A stretch of 64,000 nucleotides of DNA from CAVYXF01 sp963772335. GTDB taxonomy: Bacteria; Pseudomonadota; Alphaproteobacteria; Rhizobiales; Rhodomicrobiaceae. The stretch's first letter is position 1. The number at the start of each line of letters is the position of its first letter. Location of the stretch: NCBI GenBank assembly GCA_963772335.1, contig CAVYXF010000001.1, positions 434,001-498,000 on the forward strand. Reading direction: 5' to 3'. The notes under the pieces were generated by a model. The model ran no database searches. It saw only the letters and a program-made list of their open reading frames with translations, and had not been told where the DNA came from. Of the stretch, positions 19,479 through 27,841 are shown in pieces. The position numbers and the translations under genes were made by a program.

Positions 19479-20393
19479 TCAGACCTTTTCGATCTCGGGC
19501 TTGCCGAGCAAGCCAGACGGCATGAAGATCAAGACCAGGGTGAGAACGGAGAAAGCGGCGACGTCCTTGTACTCGGTCGAGAAATAGCCAGCCCAGAACA
19601 CTTCGATAAGGCCGATGATCAGCCCGCCAAGCATGGCTCCTGGAAGCGAGCCGATGCCGCCGAGCACGGCGGCGGTAAAAGCTTTGATGCCGGCGACGAA
19701 GCCGATGAAGAAATCGATCACGCCGTAATAGAGCAGATACATAAGCCCGGCGACCGAGGCGAGCGCGGCGCCCATCACGAAAGTCAGCGAGATCACCCGG
19801 TCGACATTCACGCCAACCAGCGAGGCCATCAGCCGGTCCTGCTCGCAGGCGCGCTGAGCGCGCCCGAGCGGGGTCGAGGTAATGATGTAGGAGAACACCG
19901 ACATCAGCGCCACGGTGGTCAGGATGATGACGATCTGAATGTTGCTCAGATGGACGGAGAAGGTTTCACTCTGCATCAAGGTATAGCCGCCGGTGATGAC
20001 GGGCGGCAGCGGCTTCACGCGCGCGTCCTGGGCGAGCTGCACATAGTTGATCAGAACGATCGACATGCCGATCGCCGTGATCAGGGGCGCAAGGCGAAAT
20101 GAGGTGCGCAGGGGTCGATAGGCGACACGCTCCAGTGTCCAGCCATAGACCGCGGTGAAGAACATGCCCAAAAGGAGGACCAGCAGCAGCACGATCGGCG
20201 TGGAGGTGATGCCGAGCGAGACGAGCAGCAGAAACAAAATGAGCGCGATAAACGCGCCCACCATGAAAATATCGCCATGAGCGAAGTTGATCATGCCGAT
20301 GATGCCGTACACCATCGTATAGCCAATGGCGATCAGGCCATAAATCGACCCGAGGGTCACACCGTTGATCAGTTGCTGGAGAAAATAGTCCAT
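19479..20393 (-). CDS. livH: Branched-chain amino-acid ABC transporter permease LivH
   Basis: A 304-residue permease starting MDYFLQQLINGVTLGSIYGLIAIGYTMVYGIIGMINFAHGDIFM, diagnostic of LivH. It has about eight membrane segments and the cytosolic coupling segment GRAQRACEQDRLMASLVGVN. It pairs with LivM. It is the first gene of the minus-strand liv operon; the promoter must lie in 20394-20662, but I could not pick out clear -35/-10 boxes. Confidence 0.95.
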   Translation of the reverse strand: MDYFLQQLINGVTLGSIYGLIAIGYTMVYGIIGMINFAHGDIFMVGAFIALILFLLLVSLGITSTPIVLLLVLLLGMFFTAVYGWTLERVAYRPLRTSFRLAPLITAIGMSIVLINYVQLAQDARVKPLPPVITGGYTLMQSETFSVHLSNIQIVIILTTVALMSVFSYIITSTPLGRAQRACEQDRLMASLVGVNVDRVISLTFVMGAALASVAGLMYLLYYGVIDFFIGFVAGIKAFTAAVLGGIGSLPGAMLGGLIIGLIEVFWAGYFSTEYKDVAAFSVLTLVLIFMPSGLLGKPEIEKV

Positions 20394-20662
20394 CGGGGCG
20401 GGGCGCTTCTCAAGGGGCGATTGGCGTGGAGATGACAGCCTTTATAACTCTTTAGCAAAGCCGGGGCGCGGCGCAACGACTATATCTCTCCAACCGGAGC
20501 GGGAACTGGCCGCCCGGCGCTGAAATGCCACAAGCCCTTCATTTGCCGCATATTTCATCGCCTCTCATACTTTAGCCGCACCTCTGGCAGGCAAGAGACC
20601 GCAACCATGCTTCGCGTAGAACAGCTGCTCCACGCGTCCGGCCAAGCGCCACGCAAACGTTC

Positions 20663-20908
20663 TCAGCCGACCTTGCGCTCGCTTCCAACCATCTCCGGAT
20701 CGGCCGTCTGCTTCTTGGCCGAGGCTTCGAGCTCGAGCGGGCGCTGAGTGGACGGTGGCGGCGTATCCTCGTCGTCGTCGGCCATGCCCTTCTTGAAGCT
20801 CTTGATACCCTTAGCGACGTCGCCCATGACGTCCGAGATCTTGCCTCGGCCGAACAGCAGCACGATGACCAGCAGCAGGATCACCAAATGCCAAAAACTG
20901 AGACCCAT
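20663..20908 (-). CDS. tatA: Twin-arginine translocase subunit TatA (orphan)
   Basis: An 81-residue protein with one N-terminal membrane helix (SFWHLVILLLVIVLLFG), the FG hinge, an amphipathic helix KISDVMGDVAKGIKSFKKGM, and an acidic, polar tail (DDDEDTPPPST). This is the TatA/E pore-forming component for export of folded proteins. AAAGGAATCC precedes ATG 20908; the longer frame upstream is not protein-like. tatB and tatC, usually adjacent, are not in the neighbourhood: livH is on one side and fadE, divergent, on the other. Confidence 0.92.
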   Translation of the reverse strand: MGLSFWHLVILLLVIVLLFGRGKISDVMGDVAKGIKSFKKGMADDDEDTPPPSTQRPLELEASAKKQTADPEMVGSERKVG

Positions 20909-21306
20909 GCGGATTCCTTTCCTATGCAGGGGCGGGGCAGCGATTGGTTGCGTTCCGCGGATAGCCCCGCGCGCTGCGCCGATTTCCTCATTTGCTGGCT
21001 TCCAGCATAACGGCCCTGCCGCCAGAAACAAGCATTAGCCGCAATTACTGCCCCTGGGTGACGCTCTGCCGTCGCGTGGTTAATGCCTCGTGTCGCCACA
21101 CAGCAAAAAGCCTGATCGCCGGTTGCGGTGCAGCGAGGAGAAGCCGGCGGCGCGGTCGCCTCCGCCAAGCAATCATGATAGTGTTCGCGAAAATCAAATC
21201 AGGCTCGACAGGCGGCGTCCGTTGAGTTGACGTTAACGTCAACCGACGCCACTTAAAGGGACGGCGGAAAATCTCCCTATCGAGCTAATAAACGGAGGCC
21301 ATCACC
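20909..21306. other. Intergenic region between divergent tatA and fadE
   Basis: This 398-nt stretch holds no convincing gene. The tatA side carries only its ribosome binding site. The fadE side has the 18-bp palindrome at 21226-21243 and a good ribosome binding site (AACGGAGGCC) before ATG 21307. Nothing else stands out. Confidence 0.6.
21226..21258 (+). promoter_or_regulatory. 18-bp palindromic operator with MerR-type promoter spacing, upstream of fadE
   Basis: GTTGACGTTAACGTCAAC (21226-21243) is a perfect palindrome, 64 nt before the fadE start. Its left half contains TTGACG (21227-21232), a good -35 hexamer. A weak -10 (CTTAAA, 21252-21257) follows after 19 nt, the long spacing typical of promoters controlled by MerR-family regulators. 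A MerR-family gene sits next to fadD at 28.8-29.2 kb. The link between the two is inference. Confidence 0.5.
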
Positions 21307-24237
21307 ATGGCGGAGCTCGTTTTCATAGTGCTGGTCCTGGGCGCGGTAATTGCCCTTGCCATGTGGAAAGCCCCGGTATGGGCCTGGGCGGTGCTGGTCG
21401 CAGTCGTAACCCTCCTCATTCAGACCGGCTATGCCTTTGGCCCGATGGGCGGGTTTACCTTCACCAAGGTGCTCGGCTGGCTGCCCGCCATTGCACTTGC
21501 CGTCATCGCCTATCGCCCGATCCGGCGTCAATATCTGATCACCCCCGCTTTTCGCATGGTGAAAAAGCTGTTGCCGCCGGTCTCACCGACCGAACGCGAG
21601 GCCCTGGACGCCGGCACCATTGGCTTCGACGCCGAGATCTTCGCCGGCACCCCGGATTGGGAGAAGCTGCGCGCGGTGCGCGCGCTCACCCTCACGCCAG
21701 AAGAGCGCGCTTTCCTCGATGGTCCCGTCGAGGAGCTATGCCGGATGACCGACGACTGGCAGATCCGCGCCGAGCGGCGGGAAATCCCGGAGGAAATCTG
21801 GAATTTTGTCAAAAGCCGCGGCTTCCTCGGCATGCTGATCTCGAAGGAGCATGGCGGCCTCGGCTTCTCTGCGCAGGCGCAGTCGCTCATTCTCGGCAAA
21901 ATCGCCTCGCGCTCGCCGGACGTGGCGGTTGTGGTGATGGTGCCGAATTCGCTGGGGCCGGGCGAGCTGATCGAGAAGTTCGGTACCGATGAGCAGAAAA
22001 AGCATTACCTCCCCCGGCTCGCGCGCGGCGAGGACGTGCCCTGCTTTGCCTTGACCGGCCCGTTCGCGGGCTCCGATGCCGCCTCGATGCGCGATATCGG
22101 CACCGTCACGCGCGGCCAGCATAATGGCGGCGAGACCCTCGGCGTCCGCCTCAACTGGGACAAGCGTTATATCACCCTTGCCCCGAACGCCACGCTGCTC
22201 GGTCTCGCCTTCCGGCTGTTCGATCCTGAGCAGCTGCTCGGCAAGGGCGAAGACCTTGGTATCACCCTCGCCTTGGTGCCGACCGACCATCCCGGTGTCC
22301 AGATCGGCCGGCGCCATCTCCCTGGCGGCAATGCCTTTCCCAACGGTCCGACCTGGGGCGAAAACGTGTTCATCCCGCTCGACTGGATCATTGGCGGTCC
22401 GGAGCGCGCCGGCCAGGGCTGGCGCATGCTGATGAGCTGCCTCGCCGCCGGCCGGGCGATCTCGCTGCCGGCATCGGCCACCGCCGCGGCCAAATCCATG
22501 CTCCGCTCGACTTCGGCTTACGCCCGCATCCGCCGGCAGTTCGGTATTGCCATCGGCCGGATGGAGGGTATCGAGGAGCCGCTCGCGCGCATGGTCGAGG
22601 CCGCCTATCTGCTGGAGTCCGGTCGTGCCGTCACCGCGGCCATGGTTGCAGGCGGCGCCAAGCCGTCGGTGATCTCTGCGCTGATGAAGTACAAATCCAC
22701 CGAATGGGCGCGCCAGGCGGTCAACGACGCCATGGACATCCAAGGCGGCAAGGCGATCTGCGACGGCCCATCCAATTTCGCTCAATCCGCCTATCTGGCC
22801 ATGCCGGTGAGCATTACCGTCGAGGGCGCCAACATCCTGACGCGCTCGCTGATGGTGATCGCGCAAGGCGCGCTCCGCAGCCATCCCTGGCTGATGCAGG
22901 AGGTCGAAGCGGCCCAGCACTGGGACGCCGACGAAGGGCTGGACGCCTTCGAGCGCGCCTTTGAGGGGCATGTCGCCTTTTCGGTCTCGAACTTCTTCGG
23001 TGCCTTCTTCCATAACATCACCTTCGGCCTGTTCGGCCGGGCGCCGTCGGTGCGCTATGCCGGCCATTGGTATCGCCAGGCCTATCGGGCTTCCCGCAAC
23101 TTCGCGCTGGTCACCGATATGAGCGTCGCGCTGCTCGGCGGCGGCCTAAAGACCAAACAGCGCATCACCGGCCGGCTCGCTGATTGCCTCGCTGAGGTCT
23201 ATCTGCTCTGCTGCATGCTGAAGCGCTTCGAGGATGACGGCACGCCGCAAGAGGACCGCGTGATCCTTGGGCTTTGCGCTCAGAACGCGCTCACGCGCTT
23301 CTACACCACGCTTGCCGAAGTGCTGGACAACTTCCCCAATCCGGTCGCCGGCGCCTTCATGCGGCTTGCAGTGTTTCCGTTCGGCAATCACTGGCGCAAG
23401 GCGCCCGACAGGCAGGGCAAGGAGGTCGCCCGCTTGGTGCTGGAGCCCGGCGCGGTCCGTGACCGAATAACGCGCGAGATCTTCGTCACCTACGATCCGA
23501 AAGATGCAACCGGCGTGCTCGAGGCGGCATTGCTCAAGGTGGTCGCTGCGGAGGATGCCGAACGCAAGATTGAGCGGGCCGTGCGCGACGGCAAGATCAG
23601 GCGGTTCCTCGGCAACGATTGGCTGGCCGATGCCCAGGCCAAAGGCATCATCACCATGGATGAGGAGGCACAGCTACGCGAGGCGGAGGCGCTGACCGCC
23701 AAGGTGATTGCGGTGGACCATTTCGATCCAGACGAGATTACCGGCAAGAGCGCCATCGGCCACAATTCCCGGCCGGCCCAGGCTTTCGAGCAGCCGCCGC
23801 ATGCCGTGCCGCAGCCGGGTGGAGGCTTCGATCAGCCCGCCCCGGTCATCACGCGCAGTGTTCAGCCGGCTGCGCCGGCCGCGGTGCCTTCGCCCGAGCC
23901 GGCCCATATTCCGCCACCGCCGCCTGAGCCTGTTCCTGCACTCACGGGCATGCCGTCCGCGACCCCGGAGGCTACGCCCGAATCTCCTGCCGCGGAGGCG
24001 GAGGGGAGCGCGATCCGGCCCGGCTCGGCGGCGCCTGCTCCTACCCCGCAGGATCGGGGCTCCCCGCCCGATATTCCTCAGCCCGCGGCCAGTGTCGAAC
24101 CGGTTTCGGCCTCGGCGGCGCCCCCGGTGCCGGTACCGGACCAACAGCAGCCCGCCAATCAGAGCGAACAGTCCGCAGAGCAATCGTCGGAGGAGCCATC
24201 GCATCGCTCGGGCGACGGCGTTCACGCGGCAGAGTAA
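21307..24237 (+). CDS. fadE: FadE-type acyl-CoA dehydrogenase with proline-rich C-terminal tail
   Basis: A 976-residue acyl-CoA dehydrogenase for the first step of fatty-acid beta-oxidation. Two or three hydrophobic segments occupy residues 1-75, as in E. coli FadE (814 residues). The flavoenzyme core follows: ISKEHGGLGFSAQAQS, FALTGPFAGSDAASM, and the catalytic-region motif ITVEGANILTRS. A DUF1974-type C-terminal domain runs to about residue 815. The final 160 residues are a Pro/Ala/Glu-rich low-complexity tail with no recognisable domain, absent from E. coli FadE. GGAGG precedes the ATG. The fadB-like gene begins 12 nt after the stop. Confidence 0.93.
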   Translation: MAELVFIVLVLGAVIALAMWKAPVWAWAVLVAVVTLLIQTGYAFGPMGGFTFTKVLGWLPAIALAVIAYRPIRRQYLITPAFRMVKKLLPPVSPTEREALDAGTIGFDAEIFAGTPDWEKLRAVRALTLTPEERAFLDGPVEELCRMTDDWQIRAERREIPEEIWNFVKSRGFLGMLISKEHGGLGFSAQAQSLILGKIASRSPDVAVVVMVPNSLGPGELIEKFGTDEQKKHYLPRLARGEDVPCFALTGPFAGSDAASMRDIGTVTRGQHNGGETLGVRLNWDKRYITLAPNATLLGLAFRLFDPEQLLGKGEDLGITLALVPTDHPGVQIGRRHLPGGNAFPNGPTWGENVFIPLDWIIGGPERAGQGWRMLMSCLAAGRAISLPASATAAAKSMLRSTSAYARIRRQFGIAIGRMEGIEEPLARMVEAAYLLESGRAVTAAMVAGGAKPSVISALMKYKSTEWARQAVNDAMDIQGGKAICDGPSNFAQSAYLAMPVSITVEGANILTRSLMVIAQGALRSHPWLMQEVEAAQHWDADEGLDAFERAFEGHVAFSVSNFFGAFFHNITFGLFGRAPSVRYAGHWYRQAYRASRNFALVTDMSVALLGGGLKTKQRITGRLADCLAEVYLLCCMLKRFEDDGTPQEDRVILGLCAQNALTRFYTTLAEVLDNFPNPVAGAFMRLAVFPFGNHWRKAPDRQGKEVARLVLEPGAVRDRITREIFVTYDPKDATGVLEAALLKVVAAEDAERKIERAVRDGKIRRFLGNDWLADAQAKGIITMDEEAQLREAEALTAKVIAVDHFDPDEITGKSAIGHNSRPAQAFEQPPHAVPQPGGGFDQPAPVITRSVQPAAPAAVPSPEPAHIPPPPPEPVPALTGMPSATPEATPESPAAEAEGSAIRPGSAAPAPTPQDRGSPPDIPQPAASVEPVSASAAPPVPVPDQQQPANQSEQSAEQSSEEPSHRSGDGVHAAE

Positions 24238-24249
24238 GCGGAGGAGATC

Positions 24250-26268
24250 ATGATCAAGCCGCTCACCAATCTCAAGCACTGGCACTTTGAAATCGACTTC
24301 GAGAACATCGCCTGGGCGGTTTTCCACCAGCAGGGCGCCTCGACCAATACCTTTGGTGCCGAGACCACACGCGAGCTGGAGCAGATCGTCAGCGCCGCCG
24401 AGGAGGCCGCCAAGCGCGGCGAGGCGAAGGGCCTGATTTTCGTCTCGGGCAAGGACAAGGCGTTCATCGCCGGCGCCGACATCCGCGAGTTCGAGAACCT
24501 CACCCGCGAAAAGGACGTCGAGGACACCGTCCGGCAGGTGACGAGCATCTTCGACCGCATCGAGACAATGCCGATCCCGGTGATTGCCGCCATTCACGGC
24601 TATTGTCTCGGCGGCGGCCTCGAATTCGCGATGGCCTGCCATTATCGCATCGCCACCCGCGATGACGCCACCCGAATCGGCCTGCCCGAAGTGAAGCTCG
24701 GCATCATCCCCGGCCTGCACGGCACGGTGCGGATGATCAAGCTCGCCGGAGCCATGGCCGCAATGGAGAATATGCTGACCGGCCGTCTCCTGCGCCCGAG
24801 CGCGGCGCGCGCCATAGGCCTCGTCGACAGCCTTGTGCCCTCCAAGCTCGAACTGCGCTGGGCCGCGCGCAAGGCTGTGCAGCAGAAGCGCCGCTCCAAG
24901 CCCCTCCCCTTCTGGAAGCGCGCCATGAGCCAACCGCCCTTGCGCGGCCTGCTCGCCTCCCGGATGCGCAAGGCGACCGCCGAGAAGGTATGCGAGGATC
25001 ATTACCCCGCGCCTTTCAAGCTCATCGAGCTGTTCGAGAAATATGGCGGCGACCCGCGCCGTCAGGCCATCGCCGAAACCCGCTATTTCGCGCCGCTGAT
25101 GGTCTCCGACACCTCGCGCAATCTGCGCCGCGTCTTTCATCTCTCAGAAATGCTGAAGAACGAGGCGCCGAAGGACGGCTTCCGGCCACAACGCGTGCAT
25201 GTGGTCGGCGCCGGCACGATGGGCGGCGACATCGCGGCTTGGTGCGTGATTTCCGGCATGGAGGTGAGCCTCCAGGATCAGACCCAGGAGCAAGTGGAGA
25301 AGGCGCTCGGCCGGGCCAAATCGCTGTTTAAGAAGCGGATGCGCGGGCGCGGCGAGGCCGATACCGCCATGGCGCGTCTTTATGCCGATGTTAGCGGCAA
25401 GCACGTGCCGCGGGCCGACGTCATCATCGAGGCAATTTTCGAGAATCTGGAGGCCAAGCAGAAGCTATTCCAGGCGCTGGAGGGCCGGGCTAAGCCGGGC
25501 GCGCTGCTTGCCTCCAATACCTCCTCTATCCCGATCGAGGACATCGCGCGCGGCATGCGCGATCCCGGCCGGCTGATAGGGCTGCATTTCTTCAATCCCG
25601 TCCCGCAGATGCCGCTGGTCGAGGTGGTGCGCGGACCTGACTCGCACGAGCAGGAAGTGCGGCGCGGCTGCACGTTCGTAACTGCGATCGGCAAATTCCC
25701 GCTGATCACCAAGTCAACGGCCGGTTTCCTCGTCAACCGCGTGCTGGCACCCTATATGTTCGGCGCGATCACGCGGGTGGAGGAGGGCACGCCGAAGGAG
25801 AAGATCGACGCCGCGGCCGAGAAGTTCGGCATGCCGATGGGCCCGATCGAGCTGGTCGACACCGTCGGGCTCGATATCGCCAAGCATGTGGCGGAAAATC
25901 TTGGCTTTGAGACGCCTGCCAATTCGCAGTTCGCCCGCCTCGTCGCCGAAGGCAAGCTCGGCAAGAAATCGAATGAGGGCTTCTACAGCTGGGTCGATGG
26001 CAAGGCGCAGAAGGCGCCGGGCGAGTTCGATGCCGCCGAGCTCGACAAGCTCGGCAAAGAGCTGGTCAAGCCGCTGATCGATGAATGCGAGAAATGCCTC
26101 GCGGAGGGTGTCGTATTAGATGCCGATCATGTTGATGCCGGCGTGATCTTCGGCACAGGCTTTGCCCCGTTCCGCGGCGGCCCCCTGCATTATCGCGACA
26201 GCTTCATCAAGCCTGCAGCCAGCGTGCCCGCCGAGCCGGAGAGCGCAGCCACGGCAGCAGCCGAGTGA
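24250..26268 (+). CDS. fadJ: Bifunctional enoyl-CoA hydratase / 3-hydroxyacyl-CoA dehydrogenase
   Basis: A 672-residue FadB/FadJ-like multifunctional enzyme. The N-terminal crotonase domain (about 1-190) has the oxyanion-hole stretches DKAFIAGADIREF and HGYCLGGGLEFAMACHYRIA, and EVKLGIIPG with the second glutamate. The NAD-binding domain begins at RVHVVGAGTMGGDIAAW (about 315). The dehydrogenase part has LLASNTSSIPIEDIA, GLHFFNPVPQMPLVEVV and GFLVNRVLAPY. It hydrates trans-2-enoyl-CoA and oxidises the 3-hydroxy product. GGAGG sits before the ATG. The choice between fadB and fadJ symbols is not firm. Confidence 0.92.
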   Translation: MIKPLTNLKHWHFEIDFENIAWAVFHQQGASTNTFGAETTRELEQIVSAAEEAAKRGEAKGLIFVSGKDKAFIAGADIREFENLTREKDVEDTVRQVTSIFDRIETMPIPVIAAIHGYCLGGGLEFAMACHYRIATRDDATRIGLPEVKLGIIPGLHGTVRMIKLAGAMAAMENMLTGRLLRPSAARAIGLVDSLVPSKLELRWAARKAVQQKRRSKPLPFWKRAMSQPPLRGLLASRMRKATAEKVCEDHYPAPFKLIELFEKYGGDPRRQAIAETRYFAPLMVSDTSRNLRRVFHLSEMLKNEAPKDGFRPQRVHVVGAGTMGGDIAAWCVISGMEVSLQDQTQEQVEKALGRAKSLFKKRMRGRGEADTAMARLYADVSGKHVPRADVIIEAIFENLEAKQKLFQALEGRAKPGALLASNTSSIPIEDIARGMRDPGRLIGLHFFNPVPQMPLVEVVRGPDSHEQEVRRGCTFVTAIGKFPLITKSTAGFLVNRVLAPYMFGAITRVEEGTPKEKIDAAAEKFGMPMGPIELVDTVGLDIAKHVAENLGFETPANSQFARLVAEGKLGKKSNEGFYSWVDGKAQKAPGEFDAAELDKLGKELVKPLIDECEKCLAEGVVLDADHVDAGVIFGTGFAPFRGGPLHYRDSFIKPAASVPAEPESAATAAAE

Positions 26269-26321
26269 CAGCAGGTCTGCTGATATGAACCATACCCCCA
26301 CGCTCGCCGGAAGACGCGCTG

Positions 26322-26419
26322 GAAAAAGCCCCCTCACCGACCCGCCTTCGGCAGGAGCCCTCTCCCGCGAGGGGAGAGGGCGGCGAGGCGCTAGCCGAAC
26401 CGGGTGAGGGGGTTTTTTT
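26322..26419. repeat. Palindromic intergenic repeat, copy D (fadJ-thiolase gap)
   Basis: Outer arms AAAAAGCCCCCTCACC (26322-26337) and GGGTGAGGGGGTTTTTTT (26402-26419) pair. Inside them GCCCTCTCCC and GGGAGAGGGC (about 26357-26381) form a second hairpin. This is the same nested design as copy C in the cbb operon, again inside an operon between two co-directional genes. Confidence 0.8.
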
Positions 26420-26461
26420 CCGGTTTCGTCGCCGGACGATTGAAATAGGAGAGACTTTCCC

Positions 26462-27769
26462 ATGCCCCAGCAATTGCGCCGCGTGGCAGTGATCGGCGGC
26501 ATCAGAACGCCGTTCTGCCGCTCCAACACAGCCTATACCGACCTCAGCAATCTCGATCTGATGACCACGGCCCTGAACGGCCTCGTCGACAAATATCACC
26601 TTGAAGGCGAGATTATTGGTGAGGTCGTTGGCGGAGCGGTCGTAACGCATTCCAAGGACTTCAATCTCACCCGCGAGGCGCTGATCGCGACCAAGCTGAA
26701 CCCGGCGACACCTGGCGTGACCCTGATGCAGGCCTGCGGCACCTCGCTTCAGGCGGCTTTGGGAAGCGCTGCCAAGATCGCCACCGGCCAGCTTGAGAGC
26801 GCGATTTCCGTCGGCTCCGACACCATCTCCGACGCGCCGGTGGTGCTGCAGCGAAAATTTGCCCAGCGCCTCGCCAAGATATCCCGCGCCAAGAGCTTTG
26901 CCGACAAGACTCGCGCCTTCATGTCCGGCTTCTCGCCGGCCGAGATGGCACCTGTCGCGCCGAGCGTGGCCGAGCCGCGCACGGGTCTTTCTATGGGCCA
27001 GCATACCGAGCTGATGGCGCAGCAGTTCAATATCTCCCGCGAAGAGCAGGACAAGCTCGCCTATGAGAGCCACATGAAGGCTGCCAAAGCCTATGACGAA
27101 GGCTTCATGGACGACCTTCTCGTCCCCTGCGCCGGCGTTTACCGCGACAACAATCTGCGCACCGACATCGATGTCGCCAAGCTTGGGACACTGAAGACTG
27201 CGTTCGAGAAGTCGTCGCGCGGCACCCTGACCGCCGGCAATTCCACCCCGCTCACAGATGGCGCCGCCTGCGTGTTGCTCGCCTCGGAGGAATGGGCCGA
27301 GCGTCACGGGCTGAAACCGCAGGCTTATCTCACCCACGGCTATCATGCAGCCGTCGATTTTGTGCACGGCCAGGGGCTGCTGATGGCCCCAACCATCGCG
27401 GTTGCGCGGATGCTGGATCAGGCCGGCCTCACCTTGCAGGATTTCGACTACTACGAGATCCATGAGGCCTTCGCCGCGCAGGTGCTTGCCACGCTCAAGG
27501 CGTGGGAGTCGCCAGAATATTGTAAGGAAGTGCTCGGGAAAGACAGGCCACTCGGCTCGATCGACCGCTCCAAGCTCAATGTGAAGGGCTCCAGCCTCGC
27601 CGTTGGTCATCCCTTCGCCGCAACGGGCGCGCGGATCGTTGCCGTACTGGCAAAGCTCCTCGCGACCGAGGGCGGCAGGCGGGGGCTGATCTCTGTGTGC
27701 ACGGCCGGGGGAATGGGCGTCGCTGCCATTCTCGAGGGAGTCGAGGCACCAGCCCACACCATCCATTAA
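26462..27769 (+). CDS. fadI: Acetyl-CoA acyltransferase (thiolase), FadI-like
   Basis: A 435-residue thiolase for the last step of beta-oxidation, cleaving 3-ketoacyl-CoA with CoA. The nucleophilic cysteine lies in LMQACGTSLQAALG (about residue 93). The His of YYEIHEAFAAQVLA and the C-terminal GHPFAATGARIV and SVCTAGGMGVA motifs complete the active site. The length and the ACGTSLQA variant fit the longer FadI group rather than short PhaA thiolases. ATAGGAGAG lies upstream of the ATG. It follows fadJ after a 193-nt gap filled by repeat copy D. Confidence 0.92.
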   Translation: MPQQLRRVAVIGGIRTPFCRSNTAYTDLSNLDLMTTALNGLVDKYHLEGEIIGEVVGGAVVTHSKDFNLTREALIATKLNPATPGVTLMQACGTSLQAALGSAAKIATGQLESAISVGSDTISDAPVVLQRKFAQRLAKISRAKSFADKTRAFMSGFSPAEMAPVAPSVAEPRTGLSMGQHTELMAQQFNISREEQDKLAYESHMKAAKAYDEGFMDDLLVPCAGVYRDNNLRTDIDVAKLGTLKTAFEKSSRGTLTAGNSTPLTDGAACVLLASEEWAERHGLKPQAYLTHGYHAAVDFVHGQGLLMAPTIAVARMLDQAGLTLQDFDYYEIHEAFAAQVLATLKAWESPEYCKEVLGKDRPLGSIDRSKLNVKGSSLAVGHPFAATGARIVAVLAKLLATEGGRRGLISVCTAGGMGVAAILEGVEAPAHTIH

Positions 27770-27785
27770 ACGCCACCCGCTCCTG

Positions 27786-27817
27786 AAAAAAAAGTCAGGC
27801 TGCCGAAGCAGCCTGAC
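27786..27817 (-). terminator. Intrinsic terminator after the DUF1236 gene
   Basis: On the minus strand a 10-bp perfect stem, GTCAGGCTGC with GCAGCCTGAC, is closed by a TTCG tetraloop and followed by eight T. It lies 24 nt past the stop of the minus-strand gene. It may also slow readthrough from the convergent thiolase gene, though it lacks a T-run in that direction. Confidence 0.93.
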
Positions 27818-27841
27818 CAATCCCTCATAGCCTGGAACGGA

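Noticed and set aside
21736..23067. 443-codon minus-strand frame opposite fadE
   Set aside because: Composition is typical of reverse-frame shadows (Arg, Gly, His, Ala rich), with no motif, and fadE motifs run uninterrupted on the other strand.
26207..27820. 537-codon minus-strand frame opposite the thiolase
   Set aside because: It runs through an intergenic palindromic repeat and opposite a clearly functional thiolase; no ribosome site or domain was seen.
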